Part shown: positions 1 to 10,200 of the stretch, piece by piece
Layout: each line of letters starts with the position of its first letter
Numbering within the stretch: position 1 is the stretch's first letter
IMG/VR virus record: IMGVR_UViG_3300008262_004183
Location: 1-34,933 of that record
Source of the DNA: a virus
Strand: one strand, 5' to 3'
Length of the DNA stretch: 34,933 bases
The notes under the pieces: generated by a model
What the model was told of the DNA's origin: nothing
Database searches by the model: none
The model's input: the letters and a program-made list of their open reading frames with translations, nothing else
Position numbers and translations under genes: made by a program

Positions 1-1292
1 ACTGGGCTACCGTCACTGCTGTCAATTTTAGTCAGTGTGGATACGTCATAGGTGTAAACGTCTCCGCCAGTTGATCCTGCTACGTAAATCCAACCGTCGG
101 CACTATCCACGGCCAAGCCCCAACCGTCTGTTTCAAGATCGTCGGCAAATCTTGCTGTCCATATTTTAGTGCCAGTGGCAGAGTACTTGCCTACTGAGTA
201 ATATCTGCTGGTGTTTATACCACCAGTATCAGAATGACTGAACAGAGCAATGACATTGCCGTCACTGTCATATTCTATGCTGTTTGCGATTTGTGGGAAA
301 TCTTCTGTAGGAACATTGGACACAAATGTCTGTACCCAAATGTTAGCATCTAGACCACTTAACACTGAAACACCGTTGCTGTCTACAATGTCTCCACTTG
401 CAGGTAATATTAAATTACCGTTTTGGTTGAATGTCCAAGTATGACTGCCATCGCCAGTAGTAATATTAACATCAACATTCGCACTAATGCCAACATCGTC
501 ACCATAGGCTTCAATAAACACATCGTCTGCGGCATACAAGTTAAGATCACAATCGCCCGTGTAACCTGCTGGACGAAGAGTTTCAATAGTTAAGTCACCG
601 TCACTACGCCAACTTATTTGACCATCGCCATCGCCTTCACCGCCTTGACTTAAATTGATCAGTTGTTTCCAAATTGGCTGTTGGGTTATAGTGCCGTTGT
701 AGGTAACAGTTGCAGTGGCGCCTTGAGCAATAGTAGTTGGATCAACACCTGTACGATTCGGCCAATTGAAATATATTAAATTGCCGTTAGTTTGAACGAG
801 GTCACAGGTCTGTACACCCCCATAGGCTACGCCAGCATCTATAGTCCAATCGCTGTTAGCATATGATCCGTTGGCTATAATAAACAATAGATCAGTATTT
901 CCAGTAGCATCTACAGTGATCATATTTAATGCACCACCACTTTGATTAATATCATAGGCTTCGCTGTTTACTACACTATAGTTGCCTTGATATTGTGATG
1001 TAAGGTTTTCGTAGTCTGCTGTACAAATATAAGTTGTACCGTCTGGTGTTAGAGCAATAGTACCGCGGGTATCACCTGTAGCACCTTCTGGGAAGTTTAC
1101 CGCACGTTCCGCAACACCGGCTGAGCCGCCACTTGTATCTAAATAACTCAAATCTCTCCAGGCTGTAGAACCCGTACCAATTTTTAATTTACCAGTATCA
1201 GTTTCAAAACCCGGTTCTCCTTGCGCTAAAGATGGATTAGCATCAAACCAATTTTGGGCTGTATCTCTTCTTAATTTAATTTGTGTTGCCAT
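1..1292 (-). CDS. Tail-fibre-like protein with Mtd-type N-terminus (partial, runs off left edge)
   Basis: I read about 430 codons from the ATG at 1292..1290 with no stop before the window edge, so the 3' end is missing. The N-terminus, MATQIKLRRDTAQNWFDANP, followed by a Q-G-E-P-G-F-E-T-D-T-G-K-L-K-I-G run and T-A-W-R-D-L, matches the pattern of the major-tropism-determinant N-terminal domain found at the start of many phage receptor-binding and tail-fibre proteins. The middle is Gly/Thr/Asn-rich beta-type sequence. The last visible part (D-G-W-G-L-A-V-D-S-A-D-G-W-I-Y-V-A-G-S-T) resembles one blade of an SBBP beta-propeller repeat. An AAGGA-type ribosome site lies about 8 bases before the ATG. 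It follows the 91-residue tail gene and is probably co-transcribed with it. The role (virion surface, host recognition) is inferred from domains and neighbours. Confidence 0.8.
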   Translation of the reverse strand, partial: MATQIKLRRDTAQNWFDANPSLAQGEPGFETDTGKLKIGTGSTAWRDLSYLDTSGGSAGVAERAVNFPEGATGDTRGTIALTPDGTTYICTADYENLTSQYQGNYSVVNSEAYDINQSGGALNMITVDATGNTDLLFIIANGSYANSDWTIDAGVAYGGVQTCDLVQTNGNLIYFNWPNRTGVDPTTIAQGATATVTYNGTITQQPIWKQLINLSQGGEGDGDGQISWRSDGDLTIETLRPAGYTGDCDLNLYAADDVFIEAYGDDVGISANVDVNITTGDGSHTWTFNQNGNLILPASGDIVDSNGVSVLSGLDANIWVQTFVSNVPTEDFPQIANSIEYDSDGNVIALFSHSDTGGINTSRYYSVGKYSATGTKIWTARFADDLETDGWGLAVDSADGWIYVAGSTGGDVYTYDVSTLTKIDSSDGSP

Positions 1293-1309
1293 GTTAATTA
1301 TTCCTTATT

Positions 1310-1585
1310 TTAAAAACTTGTAGATGCATTGCCGCCATCTATGTTTAATGAAAAGTTTATTTTATTGTTTTGGTCATCATAGTCAACACTAACACCGTTG
1401 TGTGTTCCGTCAACAATCATGTCCGCTGCATAATCCTGAGCTAGTTCTGTTAGCCCTTCAGCTGTGTTACCTATTAACGAATATATTTCGTTAAAATTAC
1501 TGTTTACTTTTTGAAAGGCTGTCCTTAAAGGATCCCCAGTCTTATCGTTTGCTGTTTGACCAATGTTAATAGTTTGTTTAGCCAT
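1310..1585 (-). CDS. Small structural protein, stand-alone tail-fibre N-terminal module
   Basis: This 91-residue protein begins MAKQTINIGQTANDKTGDPL and continues R-x-A-F-x-K-V-N-x-N-F-x-E-I-Y. The same module opens the giant tail protein encoded at 12956 (MAKQIIDIGVQGNDGTGDSI, then R-K-V-N-D-N-F-T-E-L-Y). Here the module is followed by only about 50 residues, so the gene is a short paralogue of the big protein's N-terminus. Its ATG overlaps the stop of the upstream tail gene as TAATG, which suggests translational coupling. In related phages this module starts virion structural proteins; an anchoring or assembly role is inference. No catalytic motif is visible. Confidence 0.75.
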   Translation of the reverse strand: MAKQTINIGQTANDKTGDPLRTAFQKVNSNFNEIYSLIGNTAEGLTELAQDYAADMIVDGTHNGVSVDYDDQNNKINFSLNIDGGNASTSF

Positions 1586-4203
1586 TATACTCTCCCAATA
1601 GCAACTTGGATAATTCCAGCTTCACCTGATTCTTTATCCTCTAATGCCTTTCCAATTATAGAACCTAGTTTTGGATCTATTGCTTTTACAGCATATCCTG
1701 ATGTTGGACTTGTTGTTAATAGGTCACCTTTTTTAACTCTACCAACAACTTTACAAGGTACTCTTCCAGCTAACGCAATACAAACTTTAATTCCCTGCTG
1801 TTCATTATTCATAACATACGCTGGATTAGTTGTAACTACACCTGCAGCTCTAGTATCGTCTCTTAAGGTTGTTGTTGTAACTTCCTTTTCGCCGCCAAAT
1901 ACTAGTACTGTTCCTGGTTCGTAATCTTGATCACCTTCATAAAATTCAGCCAAGTCAGCATAAGTAGCTTCTAATCGACTAGCACCAATTAATGACCATC
2001 GACCCTGAATACTTCCTGTTGTAGCATCAGCACCGGTTGATAACGACCTTGATCTAAGAGTACCGTTAGTTACATCCCATACACTATTAGTTAGCACTGA
2101 CCAGTTACCAGTAACCGACCCAGCTGTTGTAGATCCACCTGTTGTTATATTATCAACTTTTAATGTACCTGCTGTTACATCAAGTGTACCTTCAACTAGA
2201 GTAAATGTTGTGTTTGAATCTGCTGTACCTGTAGCAGTTGCATACTTTCGGCCACCAGGAGTGTATAAATTAAAAGTAGTTGATTCTAGTTCAATATGTT
2301 TCTGACCAGAAATTTCTAGCAACCCAGCATTAACGGTTGCACTACCAATTTTACCGTTGGTATCTCTTTGTACAATTGAACTTGCACTGGTAGTTGAGCT
2401 TAGGGTAACAACGCCGTAGGTCTTAGTCCCAGTCCTAGTCATAGCACCAATACTAGTACCAAATGCTGCGTGTTTAATACCATCACCGTTTTCAACAACA
2501 TCGTCTGGCGTAACTTCTCTAGGATAGGTTGAAACGCCTGTAAAGTTACCTAACACTCTGTTGGTAGACATTGCACTTAACTGGGATGTTGAAACGCTAC
2601 CAGCTGTTAACGTAACAAATCCGTCGGTAACTGTAAAGTTAGTGCTGTCAAATGTAGCAAGTCCTAGATCTTCTTGCAATCCAGTAGATACTGCTCTAGC
2701 CAGAGCCTTATTCATAGCCAGTTTGCTTTGTGCAATGGCTGCTGAGTTGCTCACCATTGAATTAACAATTTTTTGACTTTGGATAGTAGTAGTTAGTGAT
2801 CCAGTCGCAGAGTCGTATGCGGTATTAACATCACCTGTTGGTTGTGCAACATCTTTCCACTGTGCAACTTTGATAGTACCTCCATTTACGTAGGTAGCAT
2901 TTGTTGGACTTAAGAATCGAATACTGGTTGCATCAGCATAGGTTACACTATACACACCATTGTATAAGTTTGTTTCTGTGCCTAAGTTTACAACTCCACT
3001 TACAATAATACTCTGTGTTAGTTTAACAGGTATTACATTTCCTGGTAACGGATTAAACTGTAATGTAACAAATACGCTATTACCAAACGCACCAGTTATC
3101 GTTAACTCAATACTATCGTCAAATACTAATAATGATCCGTTAGCCGGAGTTGTAATTACAACGTTTTGAAGTTTATCAAGAGTACTGATATTTGCAACGG
3201 CTGCGTCTACATATAACTTAGTTGCAGCATCATTATTAATAACTGGGGGAGCAACACCACCGATAGTGTTATTGCCCATGTTTAAAGATCCAGTCATGGT
3301 TAACGCACCGTTTAGTGCAAGGTAACCTGGACCAATAAGTTGATTCTTAGGTATTGCACCGCCACCGTAGTCTAGACCTAATCTACGATCAATAAATCCT
3401 CGAGTAGCAGACTGTGTAGGAACAATTTCTGGAGCATTGTTAGTCATCGAAGTATCTGTTGAGAATTCATTAATAACAGTACCTCGTTTAAATCCTAAAC
3501 CATCTAAGTTACTTAGAGCAATACTACCAGCATAGGTAACAGTACCAGTACCTTGGTCAACTGTAAAGAATCGACCTACACGGAAGATACCATCCTGGTC
3601 AGTTGATACGTGGAATACACGACCAACACCTTCTTCTTTTACTTCTCCTGCAAATCCTGTTTTACTCTTAGCAGGGTTACCATAAATTTGAGCAGGATAG
3701 TTAGTTGTTGAATAACTTCCAGTACCGATGTCTAAGAAGTCGTGTCCAGTTGCACGGCAAGTACTAATACGTGTAGTAACTTGACCAAATGTACCTGCAG
3801 AGAAACCTAATCTTAAAGTATAGGCATTGGTCTTATCAAATGGTTTATTAATACCTAATGCATTAGTAGTTGCATCAGTAGCTTCTTGTCTTAGGTATGC
3901 TTTGTTGGTAATCTTTGTATTACCACCTGACTCGTCCCACTCACCTGGATCGTAGCTGTAGCTAAAGGTCACTGACATACTAGATACAGATATAATACTG
4001 CTTGCAACCACAGTTACAACGTTATTATAAAGAGTATTAACGTTACCAGTAACCTCCCAAATACTTCCCACAGTAGGAGCATATGATTGAGTTGGGATAG
4101 TTAGTTTAACAAGATACGGACCTGAACCTGTTTTAGAAACAAAACTAGTAACAGCTACTAAACTGCTTAGTGTAGCAATCCCAGGTAAGTTTTTATAAAA
4201 CAC
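1585..4203 (-). CDS. C-terminal part of giant tail-fibre-like virion protein (frameshifted from the upstream ORF)
   Basis: The 872-residue open frame starts at a GTG with no convincing ribosome site and lacks the N-terminal module typical of these proteins. Reading upstream in the same frame gives family-like sequence (I-K-V-E-G-H-N-N-P-L-Y-N-G, then V-N-V-F-Y-K-N-L-P-G) back to about 4290, where an in-frame TAG blocks it. It is therefore most likely the C-terminal quarter of the protein encoded at 4167-12956. About residues 175-285 hold the stretch common in marine T4-like virion proteins (F-H-V-S-T-D-Q-D-G-I-F-R-V-G, then L-S-N-L-D-G-L-G-F-K-R-G). The last about 130 residues (A-D-L-A-E-F-Y-E-G-D, E-P-G-T-V-L-V-F-G-G, A-G-V-V-T-T-N-P-A-Y) form a conserved C-terminal domain. 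Located on the virion tail by inference. Confidence 0.75.
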   Translation of the reverse strand: MFYKNLPGIATLSSLVAVTSFVSKTGSGPYLVKLTIPTQSYAPTVGSIWEVTGNVNTLYNNVVTVVASSIISVSSMSVTFSYSYDPGEWDESGGNTKITNKAYLRQEATDATTNALGINKPFDKTNAYTLRLGFSAGTFGQVTTRISTCRATGHDFLDIGTGSYSTTNYPAQIYGNPAKSKTGFAGEVKEEGVGRVFHVSTDQDGIFRVGRFFTVDQGTGTVTYAGSIALSNLDGLGFKRGTVINEFSTDTSMTNNAPEIVPTQSATRGFIDRRLGLDYGGGAIPKNQLIGPGYLALNGALTMTGSLNMGNNTIGGVAPPVINNDAATKLYVDAAVANISTLDKLQNVVITTPANGSLLVFDDSIELTITGAFGNSVFVTLQFNPLPGNVIPVKLTQSIIVSGVVNLGTETNLYNGVYSVTYADATSIRFLSPTNATYVNGGTIKVAQWKDVAQPTGDVNTAYDSATGSLTTTIQSQKIVNSMVSNSAAIAQSKLAMNKALARAVSTGLQEDLGLATFDSTNFTVTDGFVTLTAGSVSTSQLSAMSTNRVLGNFTGVSTYPREVTPDDVVENGDGIKHAAFGTSIGAMTRTGTKTYGVVTLSSTTSASSIVQRDTNGKIGSATVNAGLLEISGQKHIELESTTFNLYTPGGRKYATATGTADSNTTFTLVEGTLDVTAGTLKVDNITTGGSTTAGSVTGNWSVLTNSVWDVTNGTLRSRSLSTGADATTGSIQGRWSLIGASRLEATYADLAEFYEGDQDYEPGTVLVFGGEKEVTTTTLRDDTRAAGVVTTNPAYVMNNEQQGIKVCIALAGRVPCKVVGRVKKGDLLTTSPTSGYAVKAIDPKLGSIIGKALEDKESGEAGIIQVAIGRV

Positions 4204-7200
4204 ATTAACAGTAGTACCTGTAGCACTGATAACAGGGAATATACCATTATATAATGGATTGTTGTGTCCTTCGACTTTAATCCATGACTAGATGAATACG
4301 ATAAAGTTATAGAAGTAGTGCTGCTAGCTGTAACAACAAATAATCCGTTAAACAGCGGATTACTATTTCCAGATACAGTCCATCGGCTACCTACTTGAGG
4401 TGCTGTTGACACTGCACTAAAAGTTAATACAACAGAATAAGGGCCTGCGCCTGTAACACTAGAGCAACCTGTTACAACAATTCTTTCACCAGTGATCCAG
4501 GTTCCTGGATCATAATCGTAAGCAACTGTAATTTGATTTTTAGTTACACCGTTACTTGATGTTGTTTTTCTTTCTGCAGTTTGTGTTAGTACAGCTATTA
4601 AGCTAGCTGGTGTATAACCAGCATCGGGGTTACCGCCTGTTACTTTAATATCAGGAACACTAGTATATCCAAATCCTGGATATACAATTGTTATTCCATT
4701 AATAGATCCTGTTTGTTCATCAATGGTACAAGTTGCAACAGCCTGTACATCAGCACCACCGTCTACTTCGCTACCAATGGTAATAACAGGAGGTTGGGTG
4801 TAACCAGCGCCTGGATTAGCTCCATCTACTTGAAGGAATTTAATACTTGCAAGTGTAGCTGCAAGAGTTGAGCTAACTTCTGCACCATTCGGAATCCACA
4901 CTGCTGGACTAATGGTAAATTGATTAGAACTATCAACGCTCTGAATAACTGTTCCACTAGGGATAAACGCATTAGCATCAATGCTAGTAACAACCATACC
5001 TACTACTAGTCCAGTAGTTGATGCAACGGTTAATTGTGTAGAGCTATTTCTAGAAACAACTCTGTGATAACCATTATAACCGGATGTTAAAGTTATTATT
5101 TCGTCGTCAACATCGCCTACTAATGCATTATTAAGTTCAACTGTATATGGTGCAACAGCACTAGTTATTTCAACAATAACTGTTTTGGGGAAAGTAACAA
5201 TTTGGTTAATTCCGGTAACAGTCATTCCAATGTCTATACCGTCAAGACTATCTAAAGTTAATGAGTTAGATCCTTCAACACCGTTTGCGTTAACAGTAAC
5301 GGGTGATCCTTGACCTTGTATGTTATAGTAGCTATCAACAATTGGCAGATTTTCTGGTGTCCATGGTACATCAAAAGTAGCGGTCTTGATGCCGCCTTCT
5401 GGTATAGACTTGCTGACAAAACTTATTGCATCAATTGCTGATCCCTCTCCTACTAGGTTAACAGCTGGGTTAGGCTCTAATGTTAAGTATGCCGGTCTAG
5501 CTGTACCAAATTGGATAGTACCAGCTGGCTGAGAATCAGCAGGCCCGCTTATTTCTATAAAATAAATTGTAGATGGCGATACTGGAGGAGTAACGGCTAC
5601 AACAGTTTGTCCACTAATATATCCTTCACCACTAACAATCATTCCAGGAAGAACATTACCAGTAACACTAGATACAGAAAGGATATAGTCGCCGTCGCCA
5701 TTTGGTAGGATACCGCCACTGCTATATTGACCAGTTGGCCTAATAATAGCTGGAGTATAGCTTAATACTCTGTGTGTTCTTCCTATGTAACTAGTGATAT
5801 AGATACCTTTGTTAATTTGATCAACAGTTGTTTGTAGACCAATAGGAATAACAGCTATCTTATAATCTCCTACTAACGATCCCATTGTTTTTGTTGAATC
5901 GTCTGGATCTTCGTAATCTAAATTATTAATATCTGTAGCAATTTTATAGTAGTTAAATGAACTATCTGCTTTTAGAATAGCAACGTTGTCCGGCAATAAT
6001 TCACCTGTTGATTCAGTTAAACCATACGCAAGAATACGATAGATATCTGACAAGTTATCATTAAATTGTAATGCTGTACTTGGTCTTGTTGGTTTAACGT
6101 TATCAATGTTAATGAATTTTAAATTCTGTAAAACTCTAATACTAACAACTTGGCCATCAATTAAGGCAGCTTGTAATCCAGTAGTTGCTGTTCCGCTACC
6201 GCCAGTGGTACTAAGATTTAATTTTAAAACGTTAAAACCATTTAATGTTACAGCGGTATGTTCGATACTAGTCACTTCATAACGAGTCACTAGCCCGCCA
6301 GCTGCTGTGTGATCAATTTCAATCTCACTAATATTGTAAGGTATGTAAGAATATTGTGTAATATAAACCGATAGAGCTTGTTTAGTAGCCGTGGGAGTCA
6401 TTTCACTTGAAAATGCACCTTGCTTATAAACTCTAGCAGGTTGAACCATGTCAAATGCTAGTTGAACTGAATCTGGCTTTTCAGTTACATCGTAACCACT
6501 AGCACGTAGTCCATAGGTACCGTGTGCGTTAGAACCGGCTACTGAACGAATCTGTCCACCATTGTTAGCCCAGTAGTGTGTATGACAGTAGTAAGTGAAT
6601 GTTGATACCTGTTCTGAAACAGCACCGTTAGTACAGAATATTGCATAGCCCAAGTCGTTAATCATAGCAAAGTCGTTTGCTAGCATAGACTTGTTACCAC
6701 CCATCTCAATATTAATTCTTAAATTACCACCGGTGTTGATATAATCAATGACATCACTGGCAATACTATCTTTATCAGTTTGTATAGCTGTTCTAGCAGC
6801 AAGTTTATCAGTATCTAATCCTATTATAGTTGGATTAGATCTCACAGTTGCTGAATCAAAATCACCATCGGCAATAAAATCTTGAACTAGGTCAATTAAT
6901 TGACCAGTTTTTGTATACTCACCGTCACCGACAGTAACAGCTAACGCAGCGTTAACTACTTGATCAGATATGTTTCCAGGTGACTTAGTTACATTAGCTG
7001 TAGTAGCAGTAACAACTTGTTGTACTACAGTTTTTAATCTAGTCAACGCTGCTGAATATAATGTCGCATAACCATCAAGTTGAGAATTTTTAGTTTCTGA
7101 TATTTCTCGCATACTGTAGAACGACAGCGAAACATCGTAAGACATGCTATTGCCGCCATATACAATATCATAAATTATAGAATCAATAATTAAACCAAAA

Positions 7201-10200
7201 TCTCTACTAGCTTTAAAAGACGAGTATCCAGCATAATTTTTAAGAATGTAATTGTCGGCAATCCATGCTGTTATTTCATTTTGTAAAAATGTTTTATTAG
7301 CTATAATGTAGTCTTTAATTTTGCCGCCTGATACAGATGTGTTTACTGTATTAGGATAAATTAGTGCAGGAGCTGTTGCAAATCCTTGGTCAATAATAGT
7401 ACTGATTACTGATAATGAATCAGTTAATTCGTTTTCAATATTTGTATCTGTAGTATTTTCAAGAATTAATTCTTCAGCCTTGCCTAATCCGTTAAGAGTA
7501 AGTTGTTTTCCTAACTCTGAAACTAGTGTAGTATCAGGAATTGAATACCAGTATCCAGTTCTTACAGTTTGGAAATTTGACCCAGTGACTAAGTCATATG
7601 TTATTGAATCAATAACTAGTTTTAAATCTCTTGCATACTCATCATTGTTGTACTGTGCTACGGCATTATACGGAGTCTCAACGTCCATAGTTAAAACTAC
7701 GGTTGCTGTATTTTTGTCAAAGCTAACAACATCATTAACTTGATATCGAATACCTTGAACAAAGAACGCACATGGCGGTTGCGGTGGTCGAACATCAAGA
7801 CCTGAATTAGTTTGCCCCTGTACAGTAATAGTAATACCATTACCGTTTCCGCTTACAGTTTTTACTTGACATAAGAATCCGTTGCCTGATCCTATTATTC
7901 CAGCGGCAGCTGTTAGTCCGTCATTAATCTTGTAACCAAGTCCACCGTTATTAATATCAACATCGGTAATTACTCCGCCAACAACTGTGATATCTGCTGT
8001 TGCTTGAACACCAGTAACTGTTGCTGTTGTTCCTATTAACGGAACATCAGTGTAGTTTCCATCAGTATATCCAGTTCCTGGAATGATTCGGTCAACTTCT
8101 GTAATAGAATCGTATACAACGTCAATTATTCTACCCCATACTCGGCCTGCAAAGCCGTCAACAAATTGTCCGCCAGCAAACCTCTTAAAGTTATTAGATT
8201 GACTAAATGACGAACACACTTGACCGTAAGGTGATTTAGTTTTAATTTGACCTTCGGGGTCAAGCACCATTGCGAAACCTCCCTGTCTTTGGAAGGTTAA
8301 ATTGCTTACACGATTAGCATCGTTGGTTAACAATACATCAATTTCTGTATTATTTTTAGCAGGACTATTAATATCTAATGGGTCCGTTAGATAAAAGCGA
8401 CCAAAGTTAATAGTATCATAGATATGCCAGCCACCGCTTGCAATAGTTTTGTTTGTAGCATATACCGGATTATTAAAAGGGTATATTGTGGTACAATTCA
8501 TAATGTTACCTGAAACACTATCGATAGTAGCACGGCCGCGTTTAGCAGGGCCATTAACGATATAGTCGTCCATGATAACTTTACCAATCCATGATTGCGG
8601 AACCTGGCCTGTGCCTAGTGTAATAACTATTGACCCTGTAGTTCCACTAATTGTCATAGTTGAATCAGTTCCGTAATCATTGTCGTAATCATAGGTTTTA
8701 TCAATACCATTTAATTCAATAGCATCGATAACTGCGTCTCGATAAAAGAAGACTTTACGCCACGGGGATTGAGAGATTCGATTTAATGGTCGAATAATTG
8801 TTCTACGGAATTCATCACCGCGTATTGATACGTTTGGCGGAACTCTAATAGGAAAGTCTTCAAAATAAATACCACTTTCAACTTGGATAGTAATATTCAA
8901 ATCTTTAATAGTTTCGCCAAATTCTAATTCTTCCCCTATCTGGAAGAATCCAGGTTTAGTTAATCTAACCTGTATAATATCAGTACCGGTTGTAACGCCC
9001 GGAATATATTTTACAATAGTAGCGTATGCTTGAGAATTAATACCAACAATTACTTTGGCCGGAATAATGTCTAAGTTTTTTGGGCGTCCTTGATCAACGT
9101 AACCAGTGCCGCCGTTAGACACTTGTACGTTCCAAATACCTGTACCGTAAAATGCTGCAGGCGCAGCACCAACACCATATCTAATAATATCTAGTATGAT
9201 GTTCATGTTACTATTTGCATCTTCTTTAGATTCTAAAGATGCATTTTTGCCCGGGTTAAAATATTGAGTCTCTAATGTTTGATACCTAGTAGCTGTTTCT
9301 TGGCTTATAACTTGTTGTATTAAAATTTTAACAAACTCGATAGCATCGACTGTTTCTGTATATTGTGTACCAATAGCAACAGCCTTAGCACTGGCATTTC
9401 TAAAGTAACTCTTACCAACAGCAACAGCTTGGAAGGTGCCGCCGGTAACAATGTCAATGCTAATACCGTCAACAATTAATCCAACGTCTCTTCGGCATAC
9501 AGCCTCATCGTAGTTAAATCCGCCTACGTATGTTCTATCTAAGTAACTAATTGTGCTATTTGAAATGTCAATTTTGTTAGTGATAATTAGAGTTCTTGTA
9601 TTTCTTAAATCTGAATCATAAGATGTTAGCACAGGATAGACAATAGCAGGAGGCGAAACAGTATTGGAAGCTATTGTTTTTATTCCTCCAAACGTTGAAG
9701 TAATATTAGTTACAGCTGCTGATCCGCCAGTTAGTGCTAGATTAATTATTTGTGGTGTTAGGCTATATGTTACACTAGGTGCTGTATTTTCTACAACTAA
9801 TGCCGCTAAGTTTTGTGCAAAAGAAATAGCATCAACATAGTCTTGATCAACAGTTAGTGTTACTTGATTATAGATAAACTGTTTTAAATAAACGCCTTTG
9901 CTAACTGTTGCACTATTAACTGAATTTCCTAAACTACTGTAGCTTAACTCGTAACAAGTTGCTTCAATAATGTCTTTGATATTTTGTTTAAAAACACTAG
10001 AATTAAATTCGTATGTCGGTCTATTATCATTTAACCAACCTTCGGCTTCGTCGGCAATAAAATCTAAATTAGCTAGTAGTAATTGTCTAGCATTAGTTTT
10101 ACCTACAGCTAAGAAACTAGGACTTGTAAAACCTGGAGGGTCTCTGTTTTCCAAACCAGATGCTAAAAGGTCAATAGCACTTTGGAATATACCTGCAAGG

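Noticed and set aside
1-1292. Diversity-generating retroelement target (Mtd-like tail protein)
   Set aside because: Only the N-terminal domain resembles Mtd. No reverse transcriptase, template repeat or variable repeat is seen, and the C-terminal end is outside the window.
4203-4290. Programmed -1 ribosomal frameshift in the tail gene
   Set aside because: No X-XXY-YYZ heptamer or following stem was found between the TAG in the -1 frame and the end of the upstream frame, so an indel is preferred.
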